A stretch of DNA of 64,000 bases. Origin: Nymphaea colorata (Eukaryota; Streptophyta; Magnoliopsida; Nymphaeales; Nymphaeaceae). The position numbers and the translations under genes are program-made. The DNA is taken from positions 13,256,106 to 13,320,105 of the forward strand of contig NC_045141.1 in NCBI RefSeq assembly GCF_008831285.2, given 5' to 3'. The notes below the pieces were generated by a model. That model did not search any database and had not been told where the DNA came from. It saw nothing but the letters and a program-made list of their open reading frames with translations. Below are positions 54,101-64,000 of the stretch, piece after piece; position 1 is the stretch's first letter; every line of letters begins with the position of its first letter.

Positions 54101-55039
54101 AGACAGATCCTCATGTTTAACTACAAGCAAAAAGAGTTGTCAAACAGAGGAACTGCGTCCAAGTCAAATAAACGACAGTCAAAGATTTTTCCATATTATA
54201 AAAGAAAAAGGGAAAAGAGCTCATCACAAAGTCAAAAAACATACAAAAGTGTTTTGAAACAGGGAAAGGGCCAAGCAGGAAGAAAGGAAAAAGAAAGATT
54301 GGAGAAACACTAATGGCACAAATAGCACAGCATTTGTGAAAAAGAGCTAAATGGCTGGAAGAATATATGGGCTTAGAAAACCTAGCTCTTGTTTTTCTTT
54401 CCAACAAAGATGTGACCTTTTTGAACTTGTCGGATCGGCCGACCTGGGAACTCCTTTAAAGCTTGTTGGTGGGCAATGCATAACATTACTTTTTAGTTTA
54501 GAAGAGAACTTTTTTGGTCGTTTTTGGCTGCATACAACACATTACTAATGGTAGAGCTAGGCTAATTGGAGACTCTCTTTAATGGAACTTCAGCTTTAGG
54601 TGACCGTGACTAAGAAACCACGTGGGCAGCTGCCCACACTGACCCACTTATTTTTTACAGCTAGTTAGTTTAATATTATATGGGTTCTTCCTCAAGCACT
54701 TCAATCAAAAACACTTAAATAATTGCCCCTCAGCTAAAATTTATTGGTTACATAACTAGCCCTAATTTTTGGATGAACGGGAGGCTAATCCTATCGCCCA
54801 AGTGAAGGCTGAAGCCTCCCTTCATTTTCTAGTGTTTAGGGCTGCTTGGGAGTGATTCCCCTACCCTATTCCCTCAATTCATCAACTTGTATATTAGTGT
54901 CTTCTTACTATCTAATATACCTAGTTTTAGTGTTTTATAACTCTGTTGCAATCATAAAAACTTGCAAACTGTTACAGCTACCAAACGACCCTAAAAACAT
55001 GACGATGCCGGTGTACTCTTCAAAAATCAGTAGAATTGA

Positions 55040-55040
<1 letters not shown>
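51116..55040. other. Intergenic DNA, no gene recognised
   Basis: About 3.9 kb. Frames at 51038-51469 and 53289-53660 (both - strand, 123-143 codons) have no recognisable motif. A 39-bp offset direct repeat (ggcaccacaatgatct / ggcaccgcagtgatct) lies near 52430-52485, next to an 18-bp palindrome. At 52690-52890 the 'ttaagtctgacctaagatcc' words match a small repeat type seen near 22000. A poly-A run lies at about 52201-52219. Confidence 0.4.
52382..52399. repeat. Perfect 18-bp palindrome
   Basis: acctgatcatgatcaggt equals its own reverse complement. It lies just left of a short direct repeat, with no gene on either side. Confidence 0.97.

Positions 55041-55088
<48 letters not shown>
55041..55088. 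repeat. Compound (CA)n(TA)n microsatellite
   Basis: Five CA units (55041-55050) followed by about nineteen TA units (55051-55088). Confidence 0.97.
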
Positions 55089-55091
<3 letters not shown>

Positions 55092-55765
55092 CAATGGACA
55101 ATATTCAGCTGTCCTTATTTGATGACGACAAATAATACGAATTCAATTTCACCAGTTGTCGTGAGTTATAAAATCAATGAACGCAGCAGATGAAGGCAAA
55201 AATATTGTCGTGGCTTCATTATATCCTTAAGTGCCTATGTAAAGAATTGCCATCCGCAGATCATAATTGAAATTGAGGTCGCATACTAAAGCACGTAGAT
55301 GCTCAAATTGTAGTGAGAGGGCCTGTTGGGGTTGGAGCTTAGGCACCGGACCAATCAAAAGGGCAGAAAAAACTATGATTGAAGAGATCAGAATAATTGA
55401 CATAAGCAGAGTTGGGCCCTGAGGCGAGACGTATAATTTTGCTTTTTCCCTTTCGTTTTACATGCAAATTAAAGGGACGCCTCTTGGCTGATGCTTCCTT
55501 CCTGTTGTCGGACAAAGCCGGTCTCCTTATTTAATGCGGTTTTTGTCCCATTTGCAGCCTCATGGCTCGGCCTGAACGATCAATTATTCAGTTTCGCATA
55601 ATTTATTCATTTCATGTCTCTCTCTCTCTCTCTACATTTCTGTCTTGCCCATGCACATGTTCGAACTGAAATTGGAACAGCAAAAAATTACAGAACCTTA
55701 CTTTAGATCAGCTCTATTTGTGCCTCTTAAATCAAGCAACTAAGAGGACGTCACCAACTGATGTT
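55089..55765. other. Spacer, no gene recognised
   Basis: A (CT)n run lies at about 55617-55635. No domain-bearing frame or transposon end was identified. Confidence 0.5.
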
Positions 55766-56239
55766 GCCGATGTCAATTGAACGGATTCAAATGAGACATA
55801 CACTTAAATCATATCTGTTTTTTTAGAATATTCATATTATATTCGGACATGAATTCAGATTTGTATGAACAATAAAAGGTCATATTTTGATCCAAGCCTG
55901 AAACCCGATTTTACAAATTGAATTCGATTTAAATTTAATTTTCACATTTATATCTGGATCCGAATCTGAATTTTGAACCACATCGACCAAATTTTCAAAA
56001 TGTAAAAGCATTGGATACATGATGTTTATTTAAAATTAAATATAAGCCGAAATAGAGTCCAAAACCAATCAGATATTTATGTATATTAAAAAATGAATAT
56101 GCATCAAATTGGATGTCATTTCTTAAATCAGAAGACAGTTAGATTTCTTAATTGGATATTGATTTTTTTTCTATATCTGATTTTTTCAAAAGAATTACGT
56201 TGGATATCGGATCCAAATGGGATATGTTGACATCCCTAT
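55766..56239. mobile_element. MITE-like element, about 470 bp
   Basis: The right end reads 'gatatgttgacatcccta' (to 56239) and the left end, near 55766, reads gccgatgtcaattgaacgg, a decayed inverted counterpart of tagggatgtcaa. The interior is built of 'ggatccgaatctgaa' and 'ttggatatcggatcc' words and has no open frame. The same vocabulary occurs at 40297-40640. Confidence 0.5.
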
Positions 56240-57744
56240 GCTACTACAGCAACATGATAAGGGATCACCAATAAATTTCTCAGGCTTGTGATGTGTACCA
56301 ATTAACTAGGGGTGAAGCTAAGGTGGGGCTGGCATGGGCCGTGGGATCTTGAAAGATAAAGTTTTACATGTTAGAAATTTCAGAAATTTTAGTTTTGGCC
56401 CCCACACTGTAAAAAAAAAAAATAGAAACTTTATTTGCTTGATACTTTGGATTGTTGGGCTTCCAAAAAAAAAAAAATTTCTAGCTCCACCTCCGCAATT
56501 AACTGTGGCACATTGACTATGAAGTGGCTACGGAGTCATGTTTTTCTCAAGCTGGTTTATGTGATCATTCCTCACCATATAACCAGCCCAATAAGACTAA
56601 ATTGTTCCTAATAAGTACAAAAAAGGGAAAAGAGAGAGAGAGAGAGAGAACCCATGTGTATTTCTGAAACCCCTATCCCGCTCCATAGCAGCAAGTTGAG
56701 AAGCAAAGAATAGAAACAAACCATGAATTATTTGAGAAAGAGTAGAATTTACTGGTACGTCTTTTACTTTTATAGGCAACAGGAAAATTACAATCAGTAA
56801 AAAGAAATAGGAAACGAAGATGCGGATGAAGCATGACCTACGTGAGATTCTACCTATAGCATGAATGAACGAATCACATAATTCAATGCAACTGAAAGCT
56901 TTCAGTTTCTCTTTTGTAAGTTAGGTTGACATAAATGAGGTTGTACCACTTTGTATATCATGTAATAATATTCCATCATCAAGAAGATTTATATAAGAAT
57001 TCATGAGAATTTGCTAATCAAGTTTGGTCTACGTCCTTTATTTGGATTCCAGAAACTGCAACCCAACCGGCAGATCATTAAGTGCACGTCTGTTGTTTCG
57101 TGTCCCGTCTATGCATTTAAAAGCGTGTAAGTGAACTGACTTGATGCATGAGTAAAGGGTCGGTGGATCGTAGGATTTGAATGTGTATCTTAGCCATATT
57201 TGGATGATTTGAATGTGTATCTTAGCCATATTTGGATCACAAACTTCATTCAGTACAGTCGATACAAGTTATCCAATCGATTCGATATATTTAAAACCGT
57301 TTTCAAACTTACATCTGACTCATTTATGACATATGGTGTGTGTATGTGTGCTCGAGTTCTTATTCAAAACATACGCAAGGTAACGCAAGGTACTGCAGAA
57401 TGAAAATGCCTCTAAATGCAAATTAAAAAAGGACCCTAGGCCCCTCCCCCAATAAGCACAAAATTGAAGAGTAAAAGAAATGAAGATACTCTTAAATAAA
57501 ACAAAAAGTGCTAGACAAAGGAGCAACTAATGTCCTAAATTTTACCCCGGTTTTCAAGCAATTCTGGACCCTAGATGCAAGGGGAAGAAGAAAGGAGTTT
57601 CGGCCTCTTCGAGGTATCTCCCAACAAAGGACCAACTGGCTATTGCATGTTAAAGTTAACATGAAAAACTTCGTATAAACAGTCCACTAGTTCTATTAAC
57701 TAACCTTGTTTTGCAATAGCAATCACAATGAGGAGTAGGAATGT
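56240..57744. other. Intergenic DNA with degraded repeat and a 32-bp duplication
   Basis: 56310-56505 runs from 'taggggtgaagctaaggtggggc' to 'ctagctccacctccgc', a degraded transposon-like fragment with A-runs. An AG run lies near 56633-56648. At 57174-57237 the 32-bp unit gatttgaatgtgtatcttag plus ccatatttggat is present twice in tandem. No gene was recognised. Confidence 0.5.
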
Positions 57745-57915
57745 TTAGCAGTCAAGCTCACTGGGGGCTCAAATCGAATTTGACTCGAAATCGACTCATA
57801 AGTTAAACTAGTCGAGTTGAAGCTTAATTGATAACTTAAATTTGTAAAAGCATCGAGTTAGAGTTGAATGGACTAGACTCTATTAGACTCGTTTAACACT
57901 CAATTGAGTTGAGGA
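57745..57915. repeat. hAT-family subterminal-type fragment
   Basis: 'gggctcaaatcgaatttgactcg', 'aaactagtcgagttgaagc' and 'gagttgaatggactagactc' follow the pattern of 15360-15540 and of the hAT ends. No terminus was found. Confidence 0.5.
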
Positions 57916-58316
57916 GGTTTGAATTCGCCGATCATTGAATGAGGGCATTCCGCAGACAATGAATTGACACAAACCTTGGACGTGCGGAACACATATCGTA
58001 GTGAAATGGACAGTCCACTACAGCATTATATGCAGCGTCCTTTCCACATTAATGCAAATGCAGTGCTTGTTCTTTCTCTTCCTAGAACATCATGTCCTGT
58101 TTCTTGGCGTCGCAGGACAGAAAATCAATGGGGGTGCCCAGATAGCAGACCTACCCTTCGCATGCGTGTGACATCCAGCCAGCACAGTCAAGCTTGTGGC
58201 ATACGAGATCACATCACCCTTTTCCCCAAACAGCCGTCCGGACCGGACTCGTGGCCTTTCATCTTGCTAAAAGTCCAGTAATGAGAACGCCTTTACTTGT
58301 TCGAGTCTCACCAGGC
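57916..58316. other. Spacer left of the GC-rich repeat
   Basis: An open frame of 105 codons on the + strand (57964-58281) has no recognisable domain. GC content rises towards the right. I see no gene. Confidence 0.4.
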
Positions 58317-58585
58317 ACTGCTAATGGGTAGTTGGCCGGCATGCCCCACCTGGTCCCATGCCGTTGACTTGACCCACCATGACTGGAGCCGGCACACTCA
58401 TGGCCGGTCCGGTCCGCTTGGTCCATCAAGCGGGCACTAGCCACTGCTAAAGCATAGTTGGCCGGCATGCCCCACCTGGTCCTAGCGCAAAAATCGACGT
58501 GCCAGCCATGCCGTTGACTTGACCCCACCATAACAGGGCCGGCACACTCATGGCCGGTCCGCTTGGTCCATCAAGTGGGCATGAG
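58317..58585 (+). repeat. GC-rich 126-bp offset tandem duplication
   Basis: gttggccggcatgccccacc starts at 58331 and again at 58457. Each copy continues through ccatgccgttgacttgaccc, ccggcacactcatggccggtcc and gcttggtccatcaag. The second copy has an extra segment of about 25 bp (tagcgcaaaaatcgacgtgcc) that the first lacks, and the first has an extra ggtcc. The block is rich in ggccgg and has no conserved open frame. Confidence 0.85.
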
Positions 58586-60188
58586 CCAGTGGACCTTTTG
58601 ACTACCGATTGGCCGTACTGGTCCGCCGGCCATGGAGACCCTCAGACCAAGTCTCAGGCAGATGGTCCGCACCGGTTCCCAACAGAAGCAGCAGTCCATT
58701 CCCACCGGTGACCTAATTTCACATATGGACAACAACCCCCATTATTGCTTAAAAAAGAAAAAGAAAGGTGGGAATGTGCATTAACTAAGAACTGGCAATG
58801 GCGAACAATTGGGTCCATAAATTATTTACAGAGGAGAGGAAAGGAAGGAAAAGCGAGTAGCATGATGAATTATTTATTAACCAAGGCGACCATCCCAGAT
58901 GATGCCGTCGCCGTCAGTTGCTGTAGCCTTCCCAACTCTTGATTTCTTTTCCAATGGTGCTTTGCTGTCCCGTCGGTCCTCTACTGCATGCAGAGCATCA
59001 CGGTCCCCTGACTTATGTGGTTTTGGCAAATCCGTCCCTTTCTTTTGATGCTCCTTCAACAAGCGGGATGATCTCGAAGTAACCCTGCAGGACCTGGTCG
59101 GTAACTATGAACAAGATTTACAGTTTTGTTTCTCGAGGAAAAAAGCTACCCATTGATTTTGTCTTTGCTCATGGAACCTGAGAAAAGTGTATGATGAGGG
59201 ACACTAGTGTTTTTTTTGCTCTAGATACTGTTATATAAATTCTCATTTTTATATAAATAAGTAAATAATTATAAGAAATTTATATAAAAATAAATAAAAA
59301 TTTTGTTGCTGACGTAAGCAACTGCCCGCACCAACTTACCAACTTATATGTAGCTATATGAGGGACAAGGGCAAAGGTGGGAGCTCAGGCTCTCCTTTCA
59401 ACAATACCATAAAATATTCATCCTCCTTACCAAAACTCATCTTTGTTATTTGTTTTTGACAGTTTATAGAAACAAAACCATCTTTTAGATGGCAGTGAAC
59501 TTCAAAAAGATAGGGTTCTCAATCAAAGGAAAGTACAAGTCAAGTCTTTTTGTCATATAATCCACAGTGTACGAACCATCTTGCAAAAGCTTGAAACCCA
59601 ATTGTCCAGAAGCATTTTCGCTTTAATATCCAAGCGATCACATATCAATAGATAGTTGCTTTCGATATTGGTATGTTATTTGGATGAACGCACCAATAAT
59701 CCCTTCAATCAATCGAGAAAACCAACACCCTTGGCATTCAATGCCCTAATTCCTAGACACATAGGCATCACATTAATGTATTACTTTTCATGCACAAGAC
59801 CTTGCGTCTTTATATTGACATTTCGAATGGCCTACCAATTAGTCCAACTCTCCTCCAACGCACTCCCATCGGTTTAATTACTTGGTGTGAAAGAAAGTAG
59901 TCGGTTCAATCTTTTGAACATATTATTACTGCCCTTCTCTAAATTTAAGCTGTTCCGTGGGGATGGTCGTCAGTTGTACCTCTCAGGGTGCCCCAAACTT
60001 CATAGTTGAGCGCTTAGGAGATGGAGACAAGGAAAGAAAACCAAAAAAATAGCTACCAAAGTTGGAAGGGAAGGTTGGAAAAGAGATGTTAGAATACTTT
60101 TGAATCAAGTATTTCCAGCTAGCACTCGCTTCCCTATAAAAACATGAATTTTGCTTGGTTTCATCGGACTCTTTGGCATTAAGAATAT
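58586..60188. other. Intergenic DNA, includes an inverted relative of 2360-2480
   Basis: 58586-59220 shows no gene. 59220-59345, read on the - strand, runs ggcagttgc..a.g.cagcaac followed by aaaatttttatttattttta, matching 2370-2460 on the + strand, so it is an oppositely oriented dispersed repeat. 59656-59877 is an open frame without a known domain. Confidence 0.5.
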
Positions 60189-60302
60189 TGTGTGAGTGTT
60201 TCATGAATCTGTCATAAAATTGAAATAGATTTATATAATACTTGTTTAAGTATTACATGAATCTACCTCAATTTTAAGGCAGATTAATGAAACACTCACA
60301 CA
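60189..60302. repeat. Hairpin-forming inverted repeat, 55-bp arms
   Basis: The left arm 60189-60243 (tgtgtgagtgtttcatgaat onward) is complementary to the right arm 60248-60302 (ending cactcacaca) with about 7 mismatches in 55 and a 4-base loop (gttt). No insertions are needed for pairing. It may be a foldback MITE; a related but decayed phrase ('cttgtctgacaaattcatgaagtattatg') follows near 60400-60430. If transcribed it would form a long stem of the kind Dicer-like enzymes process. Confidence 0.85.
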
Positions 60303-63300
60303 TTGTTTCTAGTATCAAAACCAATTATAATGAAGCCTTTGGTAGCAAGAACACTATAAGATGCAATGTTTTATGAATATGTTTCAAATCTATCACCAAA
60401 CTTGTCTGACAAATTCATGAAGTATTATGTTTTAGAAAACACAACAAACACCCTCTAAAAATTCTTGATAAAAAACAGAGATATAAGTGAATTCTTCAAC
60501 AACTTGGTTACTTTTGAGAAAGCAAATGAAAATGGGTCTCCCCATCCTCATCTCCATCCTCCATATTCTTCTTTTAGGTTAGCTTCCCATGCAGCTGAAG
60601 GTATAAATATATCATATTCATACGGTTGGTGAAAACCATTAAATACTCATTAACACACTTCTTTTTCTTTCATTGAAGAGAGGGAAGGCATATATGTTGG
60701 TGACATGTTAGTCAATGAATGACGCACCAAAATGAAGGAATTAGAACGAAATGCCATAAAAAGGAAAGCCAATCGACAAGGAACTTCTCTGCCCACCTAC
60801 GGCCTTAATTAGCAAGTGTTGTTAAGTACGGCTCTTCTTAAGCTCATAAAGTTCATTTTCAAACCCAAACCGATAGAAGCTGGTAGTCTCCATTTCAAAT
60901 TTCAAATCATCCGAGCACCAATGTCTTATGTTGTAAAATGGATACACTGATATGCAACCTAAATCATAACAAGGCACCTTACTCGAGGCTCCGAAAGCAA
61001 ACCTAAACTCTACGAAAATGAAATGAATGTGTAGTTTTCAGCTCTCGGTCGGTCAAATACTCGTCCTGCTCATCCAACCTAAGCATATCAGGAAGGAGCT
61101 GCTTAATTATTTGTCGCCATTGCCAGTTAAAAATCTCAAGTTGCATCCTGTGCAATCTCGGAGGATGGGGATGAACCTTTTGAAGCAAAACTACAAGCAC
61201 CCAAAACAAAAGAGGCAGAAAAGAAATGTCAAAAGAGATTTGCATGAAAGCAAAACTTTGGAATGTTGCATAAAGGCGAATCTTTGAAATTTAAAAAGCA
61301 GGACGCGAAGTCTTGCTTTTTTTAAAAAAGGTCACATGAAGCCAACTGCCAAGGCCGGCCATCAGCTCGAACCCACAAAGTTGGCCCAGCTATTTACGCG
61401 TGGCTATTCTCAGCCACCACAAGATTATCAAGTCCTTTGTTTTCAATTTATTTCAATGAGAAAACTGCACTTAGTTTGAGGTATATTTTTACTCTCAAAC
61501 CTTATATATACATGATTTTGTTCACTTATATAAACTGAACTATTAATGCATCTCAATCGTGTCAAATCAGTGGAGAAGCTAAAAATTTCTACAAAAAGAG
61601 TACTATTAATGCATCAAAAAATCTTTTAAAGGTCAGTTGGTAATAAATAATGAAATGATAATGAGATATCAATATAAAATTATTCAAATTTATGTGGACT
61701 GACATCAACAATTGCCCGTACCAACCCATATGTGCTTCCGCCACAATGTCAAACCCTCAGAGTTGAGTAATAAAAAAATACATGAGCTCATAGTAATTTA
61801 TCCAATCCATTTGCACATCTCGTGCACGTCACAAAGGCATAAGTTGCCAACCGAACTAATAATCAACGTATTATGTCCTCAGAAACGTATCCAAGAGAAA
61901 ATGGATTAATATTATTTCTATTTGGTTTTTCTAAATAAATTCAGATTTTTGAGAAGAAAATTGTGTTCTTTGGATACATCTCGTAATAATATTACCTTGT
62001 TCTTGTTTTTCAAAATGTGATATATTGCTTTGTTGTTAAATCAAACAATAAACGTTGGACACAATCACGGTATATTTCTTGAACAAGAACGTGATGTTTT
62101 TAGGATATCATGATTTTTAAAAATATGTACAAACATGTATAATGTTTCTTTTTCATTAAACACCCTATTGGATTGACGCATGATCAGATCTAATCAGTAA
62201 TGTTTTTGTCTTTTTTAACAAACTTGCTACTAAGCTGACAGGTGGTCTAGATCTAGCGGTCTCACAACTCTGTGGTTTCCATGCATTCTCGAATTTAGAA
62301 TATAAGAACTAAATCATGAGCCATTAACCTTCGGCCGAATGGAAATTATTTCTTCATAAAAAAGGAAAGCTTTGGAGCTCGATTAATGTGCCAGTAGGTG
62401 AGCCATCCATTATGCTAATCAAATTATTCATAGCGTTCATATATGTACAATGATTGTCAATTGTCTCTTCCCTTTAACTTTCCATCACTGTGCTATCATA
62501 TAAATGGATGCAAATCATCCAATCTTTTACGATTCACAAAGAAACCCATGAAACCTAACATGTGTAAGTTAGATTTTATAAGGTTTAACATTATTGTTGG
62601 ACTCTCAAATTTTGTAAAAATCCAATTTTAACATCGTGCATTTTACTTTCCTTTACATTAACCAGATGACAGGAGGTAGGTCAGAATGTCAGATGACCAC
62701 AGGTAAGCTCTGGTATATCGATTGTTATCTAGGTGAGTTGACATAAGTGGAGAATGGTTCATACTAGAAGACTTGTTTTAACCATTCTTGATGGCTTCTT
62801 ATTGGGCTTTGAGAAGCTTAGCATAGCTGGTCGGCCTGAGCAGCATGCTGATGCATGACACGTCCTTAGTCTGATTTGTATGGACACTACTCCTTTATAA
62901 TGTAAATGGTGGCATGTGCGACACTCTAGTTAAAAATTATATTGTAAAGCCACTTAGGTCTCAATGCAGATTTGGGCAGCAGGAAGGAGAGGGGTTTGGC
63001 CTCTCATTGAGCTGTGGATTCCCTTGGTTTACAAGATATTCATAGCAAGAAATCTCTGCAATTTAACTTGATCTTGTTCTGGTTCACATCATGGAGAGTT
63101 GATCTATCATTTTTTATGGTTGGATCACTATCTCGGACCTATCTTGTTTGAGTTCTAAGACGATCAAGTCGAGCCAGGATAATTTGCCCTCAGTCTAGGC
63201 ATCACACCCTGGCTTGACAATAGAATGAACAACTAATAGCCCATGGGGTGGAACCTTCATTGAAATTGATAAATCTATTACAAGCCAATATTTTTTAGAT

Positions 63301-63560
63301 CCTTATTTCCAATGATGCACTTCTTGATTTAGGCTATTTCTCGCATTCTTTTAGTAATAATGACTTGTCTTTTTACTACAAAAATTTTAGTACATGATTT
63401 GACCATTTCTTCTATATTTGCAACAATATTACTTCTCTTTTGTTTTCATGTTCTCTCAAACTAAACAATGAATTGTTACTTCTTAGTTTGTTGGGAGAAT
63501 TTTTTTTCAAGAGGATCAAGACATCGCTTTAATGAAGAATTTAGTGATCTCTCTGGTCAT
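60303..63560. other. Intergenic DNA, no gene recognised
   Basis: AT-rich with scattered open frames of 60-86 codons, none with known motifs. The + strand frame at 61027-61287 is Lys-rich at its end but unmatched. 61680-61740 shares words (aattgcccgtaccaaccca) with the repeat at 59320. No RNA gene was found. Confidence 0.45.
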
Positions 63561-63963
63561 CTACAAATCATCATCACATCCTAGATCTGTTTCAGCAAGC
63601 GTTCTACTCTTATACCATATAGAAAAAGTAGAATAAGCAAAGGCGAAAATAGTAAAGGGTTCTTGACCACGTATAGGGCTTTTATCCAAATAAGATAAAT
63701 TTCTTACAAAGATTTTTTGATAATTTTTCAACATAAATTTTTTGCCAATATTTGCTAGATTTTTATCTCTAACTGATCTCCTTCTTGATTGAGATGCTTT
63801 CTTGCTCACTTTTGCTGATAATGGTTTCTTCTTTAACAGCAATAATCTTGCTTCTTGATTTGATTACTTCCTCTCTAAATGCAATAATCATGTCCTTCTT
63901 CTTAATTTCATTTTCCCTCAAAATTAGATGACAATTTGGTAGTCCTAGTTTTGTGTAGTACAT
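63561..63963 (-). other. Possible charged coiled-coil segment at the right edge
   Basis: On the - strand the frame 63963-63769 reads ILRENEIKKKDMIIAFREEV and then IKSRSKIIAVKEETIISKSE, with hydrophobic residues spaced like a heptad repeat and 'I[IV]A..EE' recurring. A second frame, 63842-63561, overlaps it and is Lys-rich. It could be the edge of an exon continuing beyond the window or simply A-rich DNA. I do not recognise a family. Confidence 0.2.
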
Positions 63964-64000
63964 TTATTTCTTATCGAGAAATCGCCTTGGTAAAAAATTT

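Overview
This 64 kb window is nuclear DNA from a flowering plant. The evidence is a plant-type alpha-tubulin gene with spliced exons, a HAESA/HSL-family receptor kinase, plant Copia, hAT and LINE relics, AT-dinucleotide microsatellites, and a piece of chloroplast DNA inside a retrotransposon. I cannot fix the lineage from sequence alone. Only two intact protein-coding genes are visible, both on the + strand: an HSL2-like leucine-rich-repeat receptor kinase (32290-35472, two exons, 1012 residues deduced) and an alpha-tubulin (40999-43801, three exons, 451 residues deduced). Both use ATG starts and GT-AG introns, and both reading frames are complete.

Left third (about 2.2-15.8 kb): a nest of decayed transposons. 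The core is the C-terminal part of a LINE reverse-transcriptase ORF. It is split by a 6.0 kb hAT element (3542-9545, 11-bp terminal inverted repeats, broken transposase) and again by a 4.9 kb Copia element (10111-15000, broken gag-pol, truncated 3' LTR). The Copia gag is itself interrupted by about 279 bp of chloroplast rpoC2 in antisense, still open throughout although the gag-pol around it is full of stops. That gives a readable order: LINE, then hAT and Copia, then the plastid insert.

Middle (15.8-32 kb): mostly gene-free AT-rich DNA. It holds minisatellites, short remnants of the same hAT family rich in 'gagctcgag' motifs, a peroxidase exon fragment (about 19.98-20.11 kb), and a striking tandem duplication of a GC-rich, non-coding, promoter-like block (26611-27112 and 29483-29876) upstream of the receptor kinase.

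Right half (44-64 kb): a second, internally deleted Copia element on the - strand (45690-48673) with two LTRs, a PBS and a perfect 5-bp target-site duplication, but no reverse transcriptase and a protease Asp-to-Asn change. Beyond it lie more MITE-like repeats, a GC-rich tandem duplication (about 58.3-58.6 kb) and a near-perfect 55-bp-arm hairpin (60189-60302). The two genes are separate transcription units with no visible functional link: one is a peptide-hormone receptor, the other cytoskeletal.
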